From: Aquella oligotrophica
Lineage (GTDB): Bacteria > Pseudomonadota > Gammaproteobacteria > Burkholderiales > UBA11063
Length of the DNA: 64,000 nt
Direction: 5' to 3'
Assembly (NCBI RefSeq): GCF_002892535.1
Contig: NZ_CP024847.1
Location: forward strand, 1,054,001-1,118,000
Under the pieces are notes generated by a model that did not search any database, was not told where the DNA came from, and was given only the letters and a program-made list of their open reading frames with translations. Positions 1-10,312 of the stretch are shown piece after piece. The number at the start of each line of letters is the position of its first letter. Position 1 is the first letter of the stretch. Both the position numbers and the translations under genes were made by a program.

Positions 1-1310
1 ATTTTGGTTTTGAGATCCCTGATGCTCCCGGAAAATACTTCTATGTCTGGCTTGATGCACCAGTTGGTTATTTAAGTAGCTTTATGCATTTTTGCGAGCA
101 ACAAGGGCTTGATTTTAATCAATTATGGAATAGTCCAGATACTGAAATATATCATTTTATTGGTAAAGACATTCTTTACTTCCACGCATTATTCTGGCCT
201 GCTGTTCTTCATGATGCTGGTTATCGCACTCCAAGTGGGCTTTTTGTTCATGGCTTTCTGACGGTAAATGGTGAAAAGATGTCTAAATCACGCGGGACAT
301 TTATTACTGCCAAAACTTATCTTGAGAGTGGGCTCAATCCAGAATTTTTCCGCTACTACATTGCTAGCAAATTAAATAATCGAATCGAAGATTTTGATTT
401 ATCGCTAGATGATTTTGTTGCTAAGATAAATTCGGAATTAGTTGGAAAGTATATTAATATCGCTGCCCGTTCTGCTGGTTTTATAGCCAAACGTTTTGCC
501 AACAAGCTTGCGGATAAAATTGATGATGAGTCACTGTTAATTCATGTGTTATCAATAAGAAATGAAGTGGCAGAGTTATTTCAGGCGCGTGAGTTTGCCA
601 AAGCAGTACGCCTGATCATGAAAATAGTTGATGATGTAAACCAGTATGTTGATCAGGCTAAACCTTGGATTTTAGCTAAAGAAGCTGGGAAAGATCAAGA
701 GTTACAGCAGATATGTACGCTTTTGATTAATGCATTTAGGATTATATCAGTGTATCTTAAACCCATATTGCCTGAACTTATAGGGAATGTAGAGAAATTC
801 CTGAATATTTCTCCATTAATCTGGGCTAGCCTTGAAGAATACATTCTTGGAGTTGATATAAATACATATAATCATTTAATTAATAGGGTAGAGCCAACCA
901 TGATAGAAAAACTTGTAACCGTAAACGAATCTAGCCCAGTAGCTAAGGCTGATAATATAAATTATGAACCAGTGGCAGAAACAATAACAATTGATGATTT
1001 TTCAAAAATTGACTTACGCATTGCCAAAATTGTTGCAGCAAGTCACGTTGAAGGCGCTGACAAATTAGTTCAGTTGACACTTGATATAGGTAATGAAACT
1101 AGAAATGTATTTGCCGGTATAAAATCAGCCTACAACCCTGCTGATTTAGTTGGTAAACATACTGTTATGGTTGCAAATTTAGCTCCACGCAAGATGAAAT
1201 TTGGGATGAGCGAAGGTATGGTTTTAGCGGCTAGTTTTGAAGATAAAAATGGTGGTCTATACATATTGGAGCCACATGATGGGGCAAAACCGGGAATGAG
1301 GGTTCGCTAG
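1..1310 (+). CDS. metG: Methionyl-tRNA synthetase, C-terminal part (5' end outside window)
   Basis: Charges tRNA-Met with methionine in the cytoplasm. The frame is open from the left edge (codon phase begins at base 3), so the N-terminal catalytic half is missing. The visible part starts in the class I catalytic domain, with a DAPVGY-type segment near bases 57-71. The KMSKS loop (KMSKS itself) is at 276-290. The anticodon-binding helical domain follows. From about base 990 there is a C-terminal OB-fold tRNA-binding/dimerisation domain ([13 protein letters not shown]), as in long bacterial MetG. The gene stops with TAG at 1308-1310. A lipoprotein gene follows about 100 bp downstream, and I saw no clear terminator between them. 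Confidence 0.97.
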   Translation, partial: FGFEIPDAPGKYFYVWLDAPVGYLSSFMHFCEQQGLDFNQLWNSPDTEIYHFIGKDILYFHALFWPAVLHDAGYRTPSGLFVHGFLTVNGEKMSKSRGTFITAKTYLESGLNPEFFRYYIASKLNNRIEDFDLSLDDFVAKINSELVGKYINIAARSAGFIAKRFANKLADKIDDESLLIHVLSIRNEVAELFQAREFAKAVRLIMKIVDDVNQYVDQAKPWILAKEAGKDQELQQICTLLINAFRIISVYLKPILPELIGNVEKFLNISPLIWASLEEYILGVDINTYNHLINRVEPTMIEKLVTVNESSPVAKADNINYEPVAETITIDDFSKIDLRIAKIVAASHVEGADKLVQLTLDIGNETRNVFAGIKSAYNPADLVGKHTVMVANLAPRKMKFGMSEGMVLAASFEDKNGGLYILEPHDGAKPGMRVR

Positions 1311-1413
1311 GAAGTACAAAATTTTCTATTAAAATTTACCCTAAATAACTACTTGAGTTTATAATATAACTTATTTTAGTTCTGCTTGCCAGCAAATTTT
1401 TTTGGGTAGTTTT

Positions 1414-3417
1414 ATGAAAATGAACAAAAAGTCATCAGTATTGCCTTTGCTTATACTCGGTTCTTTAACTGCCTGTAATGGCGGAGGCTATGCTGGTCCA
1501 AATAATACCACTAACTATGGTGAGGTGGTGTCAATTTCTAAACAGCAATTAGGTGGCATGCCTGTAGCTGGGCTTGGAACTATCTCGTATGCAAGTCCAC
1601 TGGCTGTTGGTTATGCTACTACGCAGCCGCAATTAGGTTATTACTTTGAAAGTGATTTGTCTGTATTGGATTACGAAGCTGCCAATCAGGCAAATACTAA
1701 AACTCTATATAACTATGATGTAGCCTCAAACTTTATTGAGAAGAATATTGCTGGTGCCAGCATGATAGAGTCCGTTTCAGCTTACGCCATCGAATATCAA
1801 ACTCAAGGACAAAATTATCAGACCGATCCAGCACAGATTGTTCGAACGGCTTCAGGGTTGATAATTGTACCGAATATGAAAAATGGTGCGCCAATTCGTG
1901 GAGTTGTTGTTTACTTCCACCCAACTACTTTTGGTAAAAATCAGGTTCCTTCATGTCTTGGTCCTTTCTTTACTGGGGCAGGTAATGTCTCTTTAAATAT
2001 TCCTGACTATTGTAATGTGACAGCACTGGATAATACAGGTGATGCGTTTTATGCTTCATTATCTGCGATTTATGCTGCGCGTGGTTTTGCAGTCGTTGCA
2101 CCAGATTATGTTGGTCAGGGAATTGATTATAATAATGTTCATCCGTATGTTGCTTATCCAGATAATAACGTTTACTCAGCATTTAACATGTTCCCTGCAT
2201 TAAGACAAATTCTTGCTAGTGATTATGGAATTAGTATCAATCAGGAGCTTCCATTATTTATTACTGGTTATTCAGAGGGTGGTGGTTATGCACTAAAAGC
2301 CTCACAAATGGCTCAGGGTAGTCAAAGTGGTGTTTTGAGCAAGAATGGATTACAGTTAAAAATTACTTCCCCTCAAGAAGGTGCATATTCTCTTGCTGAC
2401 CAGATGAATTTTGCTTTTAATGACAATAATGATGGGGTTTTTAATTGTTCAAGCAACTCTGCATATAATTGTGGGAACGTAGATGTTATGCGTTCGGCTA
2501 ATAGTCCATTAAGAACTGAGTCTGTTACCCAAATGAATAGCTGGAACATAGTAACCGCAGTTTCCGCCGCTACTTACAAGCCTGCATTAACTAGCTATGT
2601 GTTGACAGCAGCAATGTATTATAGTTTTCATAACTTAACTAATGCCTATAATTTTGCGATGAATCCTCAGTTCTGGTCTGACATTCCAATGTCACCGACT
2701 GAAATAGCAACATTATATGAGCTATACTCAGGCATTTTGGGTACAACTTATACTGGAGGACAGATTTCTGGGGCGATAGTGAATAATACCTTTAATATCA
2801 ATAACTATGACCCTAAAACCCCACTTAATCTGACATTCTTTTTGCCAGATGGTTCAACGTATCCAGTGTCAGCAACAGCTAATCATTATGGAACTAATAA
2901 TTCTGGGACCGCATTTATTAATCCAGCGGTATCTGCAAATGACCAATTCCAGTTAATCTTGACTAATGGCTCAACCTATAATTGGACGAGTAATTCGCCA
3001 ATTAACTTCATTCATATGGTTTTTGATTCGGCTGTGACTGTGTTAAATACCCATGAAGCGTATTCATGTATGAAGTATGGCGTAAGTTTTGCTGGTGGTA
3101 ATGGTTTGGTTCCTTCTGCGGCGCCATGCTCCGTGGCTGCAAGTGGCAGCTTGATTGAGTCAACAGTTATTCCTAATTTCCAAATGACAAATAACTATAC
3201 TCAGCTATCTCCAATGGGAATAAATGGAGTTAGTAATCCTGATGAGCCTAACCCTTTGGCTAATTCAAAATTTTGGACACCTAATAGCCTTATTTCTACT
3301 TTGGGTACGCCTTTTGATCATCCAAACATGCTCGTACTTGGCAACATTATTGCTCTTTGCACTTTTGAGAATTCATTGCAAAGTGGTACAAACTCAGGTA
3401 TGTGTCCTACCTTCTAA
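1414..3417 (+). CDS. Putative secreted lipoprotein, alpha/beta serine hydrolase
   Basis: Probable lipid-anchored esterase or lipase of the cell envelope, 667 aa. The N-terminus is a lipoprotein signal: lysines, a hydrophobic stretch, then the lipobox L-T-A-C with Cys21 as the lipidated residue. A G-Y-S-E-G-G nucleophile elbow (Ser287, codon at 2272) sits in a region resembling secretory lipases and peptidases (VVAPDYVGQG upstream). A His-containing segment near the C-terminus (FDHPN) could supply the catalytic His. Asn and Ser are frequent, as in many secreted proteins. A TTG at 1402 opens the same frame, but ATG 1414 gives a standard signal peptide and is preferred. A strong terminator follows at 3435. 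The substrate cannot be deduced. Confidence 0.72.
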   Translation: MKMNKKSSVLPLLILGSLTACNGGGYAGPNNTTNYGEVVSISKQQLGGMPVAGLGTISYASPLAVGYATTQPQLGYYFESDLSVLDYEAANQANTKTLYNYDVASNFIEKNIAGASMIESVSAYAIEYQTQGQNYQTDPAQIVRTASGLIIVPNMKNGAPIRGVVVYFHPTTFGKNQVPSCLGPFFTGAGNVSLNIPDYCNVTALDNTGDAFYASLSAIYAARGFAVVAPDYVGQGIDYNNVHPYVAYPDNNVYSAFNMFPALRQILASDYGISINQELPLFITGYSEGGGYALKASQMAQGSQSGVLSKNGLQLKITSPQEGAYSLADQMNFAFNDNNDGVFNCSSNSAYNCGNVDVMRSANSPLRTESVTQMNSWNIVTAVSAATYKPALTSYVLTAAMYYSFHNLTNAYNFAMNPQFWSDIPMSPTEIATLYELYSGILGTTYTGGQISGAIVNNTFNINNYDPKTPLNLTFFLPDGSTYPVSATANHYGTNNSGTAFINPAVSANDQFQLILTNGSTYNWTSNSPINFIHMVFDSAVTVLNTHEAYSCMKYGVSFAGGNGLVPSAAPCSVAASGSLIESTVIPNFQMTNNYTQLSPMGINGVSNPDEPNPLANSKFWTPNSLISTLGTPFDHPNMLVLGNIIALCTFENSLQSGTNSGMCPTF

Positions 3418-3434
3418 ATTAATCTTACTGTTAT

Positions 3435-3462
3435 ACCACGAGATTTTTCTCGTGGTTTTTTA
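3435..3462 (+). terminator. Rho-independent terminator after the lipoprotein gene
   Basis: Eight-base-pair stem ACCACGAG / CTCGTGGT (3435-3442 and 3449-3456) with a 6-nt loop, followed by a run of T. It closes the lipoprotein transcript before the next promoter. Confidence 0.88.
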
Positions 3463-3466
3463 ATGT

Positions 3467-3494
3467 TTGTTAAGCTGATGAGAAGTGCTAAAAT
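3467..3494 (+). promoter_or_regulatory. Candidate sigma70 promoter for the 3530 gene and dnaQ
   Basis: TTGTTA (3467-3472), a 16-bp spacer, then TAAAAT (3489-3494). It lies just after the terminator and about 35 bp before the ATG at 3530. Inferred from consensus match only. Confidence 0.5.
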
Positions 3495-3529
3495 AGTGGG
3501 GTTATCAAATTTAGTATGCGGAAGAGAAA

Positions 3530-3937
3530 ATGATTGTTTTTGAGGTTATCGGTGGATTAATCCTGTTTGCCTTTTTGAGTTTAATGAGTTTTATCATCTT
3601 GCCAAGCCTTTTAGGTTGCTTTGGCTTTATCTTGTTTTTAATAGTTTTTATTGCATTAATGGTAGCATTTAGTGCTAGTATTGGTTGGTTTATAGTTTTT
3701 GTAATAGCATGTTATGCTGTTGTTGCCGTTATTCGGGTCATTCGCTATTCGCAGTTGCCGGATTATGATAGATATTTGACAGAAAACCTTAACATTTATA
3801 ATGATGGTCAGGTACATTGTTGTAATTGTGGTTCAAATCAATTAATGCACGTTGGTTTATTTGGTTTAAGAAGTAAACTACGTTATTATATTTGTATGAG
3901 CTGTCGCAAGCATTTGTATAGATTTAAGGTGCTATAA
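3530..3937 (+). CDS. Membrane protein with C-terminal zinc ribbon, unknown function
   Basis: 135 aa. Residues 1-75 are almost entirely hydrophobic and should form two or three membrane helices. The cytoplasmic tail carries two cysteine knuckles (CCNCGS and about 20 residues later CMSCRKH), a treble-clef or zinc-ribbon arrangement that probably binds one zinc ion. I do not recognise the family. The stop codon is 2 bp before the dnaQ start, so the two are probably co-transcribed from the promoter at 3467. A GGAAGAG ribosome-binding site precedes the ATG. Confidence 0.7.
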   Translation: MIVFEVIGGLILFAFLSLMSFIILPSLLGCFGFILFLIVFIALMVAFSASIGWFIVFVIACYAVVAVIRVIRYSQLPDYDRYLTENLNIYNDGQVHCCNCGSNQLMHVGLFGLRSKLRYYICMSCRKHLYRFKVL

Positions 3938-3939
3938 AA

Positions 3940-4656
3940 ATGAGACAATTACTCCTAGATACTGAAACAACTGGCTTTGAGCCAAGTGAAGGACACCGGA
4001 TTATTGAGTTTGCCGCTTTAGAGATGATTGATCGTAAGCTTACTGGAAACTCCCTGCATTTATATTTCAATCCTGAACGTGATATTCCCCAAGAAGCAAC
4101 TAATGTTCATGGCATAACTATGGAACAAGTTGCAAATGAAGCACCATTTCGTGAACGTGTTGATGAAATTCTACATTATATTGAGGGTGCTGAGTTAATA
4201 ATACATAATGCTAAATTTGACTTAAAATTCCTTGATCATCATTTTCTTGAGCTTGGCAAGAAAAATACTCTTGAATATGCTGTAAATGCCATTGATACAC
4301 TGATGATGGCGCGTAAAAAATTTCCGGGTGCTAAAAATAGCCTTGATGCATTATGTGACCGTTTTAGGATTGATCGTAGTAATCGTACTTATCATGGTGC
4401 CTTAATAGATTGCGAGTTACTTGGCTTTGTGTTTCTCGAATTGACTAAAGAGCAAATCAGTTTACTTGCGGATGAAGAAGTAAAGCAGCAAAAAAACAAA
4501 AAAACCTATAAACAAATTAATATTCCAAATGACATTGTTGTCAAGGTGTCGGCAACCGAACTTGATGCGCATCTAGAATATCTTAAAGTTTTAGATAAAG
4601 CCAGTAACGGTAATTGTTTTTGGTTCAATCAGACAAAAGATTTTATTGAATCTTAG
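3940..4656 (+). CDS. dnaQ: DNA polymerase III epsilon subunit (3'-5' proofreading exonuclease)
   Basis: Proofreading exonuclease of the replicative polymerase core, 238 aa, the usual length. DEDDh motifs are visible: ExoI as LLLDTETTGFEP near the N-terminus, ExoII around HNAKFDLKFLDHH, and ExoIII with the catalytic His as YHGALIDCELL. The C-terminal tail should contact the alpha subunit. The gene starts 2 bp after the preceding membrane-protein gene, with AAGGTG as a ribosome-binding site inside that gene. ispD follows 8 bp downstream. Homology to other DnaQ-like exonucleases (RNase T type) is possible, but the length and the trailing region fit DnaQ. Confidence 0.93.
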   Translation: MRQLLLDTETTGFEPSEGHRIIEFAALEMIDRKLTGNSLHLYFNPERDIPQEATNVHGITMEQVANEAPFRERVDEILHYIEGAELIIHNAKFDLKFLDHHFLELGKKNTLEYAVNAIDTLMMARKKFPGAKNSLDALCDRFRIDRSNRTYHGALIDCELLGFVFLELTKEQISLLADEEVKQQKNKKTYKQINIPNDIVVKVSATELDAHLEYLKVLDKASNGNCFWFNQTKDFIES

Positions 4657-4664
4657 AAGGTTGG

Positions 4665-5351
4665 ATGATGAAGCATATTGTTATTATTCCATGTGCTGGG
4701 ACAGGTAGCCGATTTAATGCTCCAATTGCAAAACAATATTTACCATTACTTGATAAGACTGTTCTTGACTGGACATTACAGACGTTTATTAATCTAAAAA
4801 TGATTAATGAAATATACGTTATCTGTCAACGGGATGATAGCTATATTGATGATTATATTTCCCGTTATCCGAATGTTAATTTTCTTCGATTGGGTGGTAT
4901 AACTAGGACTGAAACTGTTAGAAATGCACTTGAGCATATTGAATTAGAGGATAATGATTGGGTCTTAGTTCATGATGCCGCGCGTTGCTGTATTGATCAT
5001 CGCGATGTTGAACAGCTACTTATTCAGCTAAAGAATCATGAAATTGGTGGGATATTGGCAAGTAAGGCTACGGATACCTTAAAGCAAGTTGATGCAGATG
5101 GTAATATTGTTAAAACAATTGATCGTACTGTTATTTATCAGGCTCAGACACCCCAGATGTTTCGAAGCCATATCCTTATGTCTGGATTAGATTATTGTCG
5201 GGAGAAAAATATAACTATTACTGACGAAGCTAGTGCTGTTGAAGCCTTGGGTAGCAAGGTTAGTGTAGTAGAATCACTCTATAGTAATCCGAAAATTACT
5301 TATCCAGATGATTTATTATTTGCTGCAAGCATTCTTGCTAGCCGTTTATGA
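4665..5351 (+). CDS. ispD: 2-C-methyl-D-erythritol 4-phosphate cytidylyltransferase
   Basis: Third step of the MEP isoprenoid pathway: transfers CMP from CTP to methylerythritol 4-phosphate. 228 aa, the family length. The glycine-rich nucleotide loop is PCAGTGSRFNAPIAKQYLPL (slightly variant, with Asn and Ala where many IspD have Gly and Ala). VHDAARCC is the metal/CTP segment and TDEASAVEALG the C-terminal signature. An AGAAGG-type ribosome-binding site precedes two ATGs in a row. ispF begins 13 bp after the stop, the common ispD-ispF arrangement. Confidence 0.96.
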   Translation: MMKHIVIIPCAGTGSRFNAPIAKQYLPLLDKTVLDWTLQTFINLKMINEIYVICQRDDSYIDDYISRYPNVNFLRLGGITRTETVRNALEHIELEDNDWVLVHDAARCCIDHRDVEQLLIQLKNHEIGGILASKATDTLKQVDADGNIVKTIDRTVIYQAQTPQMFRSHILMSGLDYCREKNITITDEASAVEALGSKVSVVESLYSNPKITYPDDLLFAASILASRL

Positions 5352-5364
5352 GGAAACTATCAAG

Positions 5365-5838
5365 ATGTTTAGAATTGGACAAGGATTTGATTTACATACT
5401 TTTGAGGGTGGGCGCCCATTAATAATTGGTGGGATCGAAATCCCTTATCATCTCGGGCTTGCTGGTCATTCTGATGCTGATGTGTTACTGCATGCGATAA
5501 TTGATGCACTAATTGGTGCTGCTGCATTGGGCGATATTGGTAAATTATTCCCTGATGACGATGAAAAGTTCAAAGGGATTGACAGTAAAATTTTATTAAA
5601 ACAAGTTTATGAAAAAATTACTGATGCTGGTTATAAGATTAACAATATTGACTCAACAGTTATAATTGAAGCACCTAAATTAAGAGATCATATTGATCGA
5701 ATGAGAGTTACTATTTCTTCAATACTTGATTTGCGTGAAGAACAGGTAAGTATTAAAGCTAAAACTAGTGAAAAAGTGGGTATTGTTGGGCGTGGAGAGG
5801 CGGCTATTGCTGAGGCAGTAGTACTATTAATTAAGTAA
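5365..5838 (+). CDS. ispF: 2-C-methyl-D-erythritol 2,4-cyclodiphosphate synthase
   Basis: Makes the cyclic diphosphate of the MEP pathway from the IspE product. 157 aa, the exact family size. The zinc-ligand motif is G-F-D-L-H near residue 8 with a second His in LAGHSDADVLLHA, and the C-terminal motif KAKTSEKVGIVGRGE is present. The frame is open from 5308, inside ispD, but ATG 5365 follows a GAGGAAAC ribosome-binding site and gives the conserved MFRIGQGFD start. Expressed with ispD. Confidence 0.97.
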   Translation: MFRIGQGFDLHTFEGGRPLIIGGIEIPYHLGLAGHSDADVLLHAIIDALIGAAALGDIGKLFPDDDEKFKGIDSKILLKQVYEKITDAGYKINNIDSTVIIEAPKLRDHIDRMRVTISSILDLREEQVSIKAKTSEKVGIVGRGEAAIAEAVVLLIK

Positions 5839-5914
5839 ATTTTAAGTAGCGTTGTACTATTTCCGCAGTTATTGAGCTTACATAGTATGAGAATTATATT
5901 TTAAGAGAACTAAT

Positions 5915-6577
5915 ATGACACAAGATGAATTAAAAAAACTCGCTGGTAATTATGCACTCAAATATATTGATCAGGATGATATGATTGTTGGTGTTGGAAC
6001 TGGCTCTACTGTAAGGTACTTTATTGAAGGGCTTGCAACTATCAAAAGTAGAATCCAGGGCTGTGTTTCAAGTTCTGAGCAATCTACCAAATTACTTAAA
6101 GAATTTGGTATTCCAGTGTATGAGCTTAATAGTGTTGGAACTTTGGATATCTATGTGGATGGAGCAGATGAGATCAATCATCAATTAAAAATGATTAAAG
6201 GTGGTGGTGCAGCGCTTACTCGTGAAAAAATTATTGCTGCTGCTTCAGCTAAATTTGTTTGTATTGCTGATGAGTCAAAATATGTTGATTTATTGGGTGA
6301 ATTTCCTTTACCAGTTGAGGTTATTCCAATGGCACGAAGCTATGTTGCCCGTGAGCTAGTGAAGCTTGGAGGTAATCCGGTTTGGCGTGAAAATGTTGTA
6401 ACAGATAATGGTAACTGGATTATCGATGTTCATAATTTGAAGATTTTAAATCCGGTTGAATTGGAACAGAAAATAAATAATATTGTTGGTGTAGTTACCA
6501 ATGGCCTATTTGCAATGCGCGGTGCGAATGAGCTCGTTCTTGCCAGATCTTCTGGAAATATTGACGTAATTAAATAA
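5915..6577 (+). CDS. rpiA: Ribose-5-phosphate isomerase A
   Basis: Interconverts ribose 5-phosphate and ribulose 5-phosphate in the non-oxidative pentose phosphate pathway. 220 aa, typical. Motifs: phosphate-binding [12 protein letters not shown], catalytic [17 protein letters not shown], and [10 protein letters not shown]. An AAGAGAAC ribosome-binding site precedes the ATG. The gap to ppx is 25 bp, so the two may share a transcript. Confidence 0.97.
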   Translation: MTQDELKKLAGNYALKYIDQDDMIVGVGTGSTVRYFIEGLATIKSRIQGCVSSSEQSTKLLKEFGIPVYELNSVGTLDIYVDGADEINHQLKMIKGGGAALTREKIIAAASAKFVCIADESKYVDLLGEFPLPVEVIPMARSYVARELVKLGGNPVWRENVVTDNGNWIIDVHNLKILNPVELEQKINNIVGVVTNGLFAMRGANELVLARSSGNIDVIK

Positions 6578-6602
6578 TTCTAATCTTTTAGGGTAAAATT
6601 GC

Positions 6603-8108
6603 ATGACTGAGAATTTTCTTGCAACTGTTGATTTGGGGTCAAATAGTTTTCGTTTACTAATTGGTAAAATTAATGAGGATGGAACAATTGTTCCGATTGA
6701 TCAGATAAAAGAAACAGTGCGTTTAGCAAGCGGGCTTGATGCGAATAATAATCTTACCAAAGATTCACAGATGCTGGCATTGGAAGTATTATCCAGATTT
6801 CATGAACGATTGAGTAATTTTCGTAAATCACAGGTCAGAGTAGTAGGTACCAGTACACTCAGAGTAGCAAATAATTCGGCACAGTTTATCGTAATTGCCA
6901 ATAAAGCTTTAGGGTTTCCAATTGAGGTTATTTCGGGAAAAGAGGAAGCGCGCCTAATTTATATTGGTGCAATGCATTCGCTTTCTTATACTGAAGAAAA
7001 AAGACTGGTTATTGATATTGGTGGTGGATCAACAGAATTTATCATCGGCACTGGTTATGAACCGCAAATTATGGAAAGTGTCACGATGGGCTGCGTTTCC
7101 TATTCAGTGCGGTATTTTTCTGATGGGCAGCTAAACGAGGTTAATTTTAATAATGCAATTTTGGCCGCCAGGAGTAAGATTCAGGCAATGGAACATTTAT
7201 TTGCCAAGCATGACTGGCAGCTCGCAATTGGAACCTCTGGAACTGCTAGGACACTTTATGATATGTGTTTGGAAAATGGTTTGGCTACTGAGATTACTTA
7301 TGAGGGTATGCTACAGCTTAAAAAAATGCTGATTCGCAATAAAAGCATCAAGAATATAAGTGTTTCAGGAATTAAGGAAGATCGTAAGGCTGTAATCGCT
7401 GGTGGATTATCAATAATGCTCGCAATATTTGAAGAGCTTGGTATTCAAACGATGACTATTGCCGATGGCTCACTCCGTGAAGGTGTGATGTATGATCTAA
7501 TGGGACGTAAAAGTAACGCTGATTTGCGCGAGGTAACAGTTTCTGAATTAAAGAAGCGTTATAAGCTAGATAAGGCGCAGGGGGATCGAGTATCTGCTCT
7601 GGCAATTTATCTCCAACGCCAGTTAGTACCTGCTGAAAAAACCAAAAAAGAACGCTTGAAGCTGCTTGTCTGGGGGTGTGAATTATATGAAATAGGATTA
7701 AGCATTTCACATAATGACTATCATAAGCATGGTGCATATATTTTGCAGAATTCAGATCTTGCTGGCTTTTCAAAGCCTGAGCAAACTATGATTGCTGAAC
7801 TAGTAAGAGCACATCGTGGAAGTGTGCCGAAAGTATATGATAAATTATGCAAAATGTACCAAAATAAGCCAAAAGTTAGGATTGTTTGGGCATTAATTGC
7901 ATTCAGACTGTCTGTGATTTTCAATCGTAGTCGAAAAAATCTTGATTTCGGGCAGTTAATTCGAGTTGAGAATGTTGCTAAAAACGGTTTTGATCTGTGT
8001 ATTGATAATAACTGGATTGCCAATAATCCTCTGACATTATTTTCATTAAATGAAGAATTGGCAGGTTGGAATCAGTTTGGCTATAGTATTAAGCTGGTAA
8101 ATAAATAA
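6603..8108 (+). CDS. ppx: Exopolyphosphatase / guanosine pentaphosphate phosphohydrolase
   Basis: Hydrolyses polyphosphate and/or pppGpp. 501 aa of the ASKHA fold: N-terminal phosphate loop ATVDLGSNSFRLLIG, glycine-rich IDIGGGSTEF around residue 138, and a C-terminal HD-like helical region with HNDYHKHGAYIL. Ppx and GppA cannot be told apart from sequence alone; the length with the C-terminal domain matches both. The gene ends at a bidirectional terminator shared with the convergent acs. Confidence 0.9.
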   Translation: MTENFLATVDLGSNSFRLLIGKINEDGTIVPIDQIKETVRLASGLDANNNLTKDSQMLALEVLSRFHERLSNFRKSQVRVVGTSTLRVANNSAQFIVIANKALGFPIEVISGKEEARLIYIGAMHSLSYTEEKRLVIDIGGGSTEFIIGTGYEPQIMESVTMGCVSYSVRYFSDGQLNEVNFNNAILAARSKIQAMEHLFAKHDWQLAIGTSGTARTLYDMCLENGLATEITYEGMLQLKKMLIRNKSIKNISVSGIKEDRKAVIAGGLSIMLAIFEELGIQTMTIADGSLREGVMYDLMGRKSNADLREVTVSELKKRYKLDKAQGDRVSALAIYLQRQLVPAEKTKKERLKLLVWGCELYEIGLSISHNDYHKHGAYILQNSDLAGFSKPEQTMIAELVRAHRGSVPKVYDKLCKMYQNKPKVRIVWALIAFRLSVIFNRSRKNLDFGQLIRVENVAKNGFDLCIDNNWIANNPLTLFSLNEELAGWNQFGYSIKLVNK

Positions 8109-8133
8109 AAAAGACGCGTTACGCGTCTTTTTT
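8107..8133. terminator. Bidirectional terminator between ppx and acs
   Basis: Two 13-bp arms (8107-8119 and 8121-8133) around one central base, with core GACGCG / CGCGTC flanked by A and T runs. It can end transcription of both convergent genes and overlaps both stop codons. Confidence 0.88.
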
Positions 8134-10090
8134 ATTTTAATTGATCGAGAATATGCGGGTTTTCAAGAGTTGAAATATCCTGAGTAATTGCTTCACCTTT
8201 GGCAAGGCTACGCAATAGTCTTCTCATTATCTTACCCGATCTGGTTTTTGGTAGATTTTCACCAAAGCGGATCTCATCTGGTTTAGCCAGTGCACCAATT
8301 TCTTTGGCAACCCACTCTCGTAACTCGTTAATTAGGAAGTCTTTTTCACTACCCGTAGGTAATTGTCCTTTACATACTACAAAGGCAACAATTGACTCAC
8401 CTTTAATATCATGCGGGCGACCAACCACTGCAGCTTCAGCAACTCCTGGATGGGCAACTAATGCTGACTCAATTTCCATGGTTCCTAGCCGATGACCGGA
8501 AACATTTAATACGTCATCAATTCGTCCTAGAATATGATAATAACCCATCGTATCACGCGAAGCTGAATCACCAGCAACATAATATTTTCCATTTGCAATA
8601 TCTTCAGGGTAATAAGCTTTTATAAAGCGTTCTGGATTATTCCAAATGGTACGGATTTGTGATGGGAATGGTTTTTTAATAACCAGATAACCGCCATTAT
8701 TATCAGTAACTAGATTTCCAGCTTCATCAACAATATCAACAAAAATTCCTGGAATTGATCGAGTACATGAACCAGGTGTTAGGGCTGTTATCCCTGGGAT
8801 AGGTGCTAGGATATGACTGCCAGTTTCAGTTTGCCACCAAGTATCAACAATAGGGCATTTGCTTTTACCGATTGTTTCATAATACCACATCCATGCTTCA
8901 GGGTTAATGGGCTCTCCTACTGAACCAAGCAATCGTAATGAGCTTAAGTCAAAGTTATTTGGCAAATCTCCTCCGAGCTTGATAAGTGCCCGAATTGCAG
9001 TTGGTGCAGTATAAAATATGGTAACTTTATGCGTTTCAATCATACGCCAGAAACGATCTGCAGCTGGAAATGTTGGAATACCTTCAAAGACAATCTGAGT
9101 TGCTCCCACGGCTAGAGGTCCATAACATAAGTAGGTATGCCCGGTAATCCAGCCTACATCTGCGGTAGACCAGTAAATATCATCATCCTTAATGTCAAAA
9201 ACCCATTTCATGGTAGTGATTGCTCCAAGGAGATATCCACCACTAGCATGCTGAACTCCTTTTGGAGTACCAGTTGATCCTGATGTATAGAGGATAAATA
9301 ATGGATGTTCTGCTTCAACCCATTCTGGTTCACATTCGTCTGATTGGTTTTTAATTACATCATGCCACCAGATATCACGTTTATTATCCCACTCAACTTT
9401 TTCTCCAGTTCTGCGATGGATTACAACTTTTTCGACAGATTCGCAACCGGGTAGTGATAGTGCTTCTTTTACATCCTGATTTAATGGGAAAATCTTGCCG
9501 CCTCTTTTCTGTGCGTCGGAAGTAATAACTAGCTTTGCTTGCGCATCATGGATTCGTTCATGAATTGCTTTGGCTGAAAAGCCTCCAAATACAACTGAGT
9601 GAATTGCTCCGATTCTGGCACACGCTTGCATTGCTACAATCGCCTCAATACTATTTGGCATATAGATAATAACTCGATCACCTTTTACTATTCCCAGTGA
9701 TTTTAAGCCATTGGCAAAGCGTGAAACCTTTGTCAGAAGTTCTTTATAGGTAACCGTCTCTATATGTCCGGCATCAGATTCAAAAATAATTGCTGTTTTA
9801 TGTGGATTATTTGCTACATGGCGATCAAGACAATTATAAGATACGTTTAGTTTGCCATCTTCAAACCAAGTATAAAATGGAGGGTTACTGTCATTCAGTG
9901 ATTTGCTAAATGGAGCTTTCCAGTCTATGTACTGGCGAGCAAGATTTGCCCAATAGCCAGAATAATTATTACTGGCATCAGCAACCATTTGCTGATATTC
10001 TTGTTCACTTTTAATGTTTGCCTGCTTGGTGAATTCAGGGTTGACAGGGAATACCCGATTTTCAGAAAGTACTGACTGAATATTTGACAT
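8132..10090 (-). CDS. acs: Acetyl-CoA synthetase
   Basis: Activates acetate with ATP and CoA to acetyl-CoA by way of acetyl-AMP. 652 aa, the classic Acs length. Motifs: P-loop-like [19 protein letters not shown], the [10 protein letters not shown] hinge, and C-terminal [11 protein letters not shown] whose Lys is the usual regulatory acetylation site. A longer frame extends to 10144, but the ATG at 10088-10090 follows an ATGGAGGC ribosome-binding site and gives the normal N-terminus. Monocistronic, ending at the shared terminator with ppx. The 222 bp upstream to the opine dehydrogenase hold no recognised feature. Confidence 0.97.
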   Translation of the reverse strand: MSNIQSVLSENRVFPVNPEFTKQANIKSEQEYQQMVADASNNYSGYWANLARQYIDWKAPFSKSLNDSNPPFYTWFEDGKLNVSYNCLDRHVANNPHKTAIIFESDAGHIETVTYKELLTKVSRFANGLKSLGIVKGDRVIIYMPNSIEAIVAMQACARIGAIHSVVFGGFSAKAIHERIHDAQAKLVITSDAQKRGGKIFPLNQDVKEALSLPGCESVEKVVIHRRTGEKVEWDNKRDIWWHDVIKNQSDECEPEWVEAEHPLFILYTSGSTGTPKGVQHASGGYLLGAITTMKWVFDIKDDDIYWSTADVGWITGHTYLCYGPLAVGATQIVFEGIPTFPAADRFWRMIETHKVTIFYTAPTAIRALIKLGGDLPNNFDLSSLRLLGSVGEPINPEAWMWYYETIGKSKCPIVDTWWQTETGSHILAPIPGITALTPGSCTRSIPGIFVDIVDEAGNLVTDNNGGYLVIKKPFPSQIRTIWNNPERFIKAYYPEDIANGKYYVAGDSASRDTMGYYHILGRIDDVLNVSGHRLGTMEIESALVAHPGVAEAAVVGRPHDIKGESIVAFVVCKGQLPTGSEKDFLINELREWVAKEIGALAKPDEIRFGENLPKTRSGKIMRRLLRSLAKGEAITQDISTLENPHILDQLK

Positions 10091-10312
10091 AAAGCCTCCA
10101 TAAAGTTTAATAATTGATTTAAACTGTTTATAATAACACAGCACAATTCTTCCCCGTCATGTGCATATGCGTTTAGTATGTGCTAGAGTATAACAGAAAT
10201 AAAACCGATTATTTTTTGCGCTGCAAAAGGAAGGCCTAGTTAACTTTTATTTAATTTTATGGTGGTAAGGGTATTAGAATGTAACGTAGCTAGAAGTAGT
10301 AGTTAAAATGTT

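Noticed and set aside
1733-1924. Short open frames on the opposite strand inside the lipoprotein gene, and many similar ones elsewhere
   Set aside because: They lie wholly within strong genes, have no ribosome-binding site and show low-complexity composition. They are shadows of the real coding strand.
5872-5900. TTGAGC-17-TATATT promoter before rpiA
   Set aside because: It would start the transcript only a few bases before the ATG and remove the ribosome-binding site.
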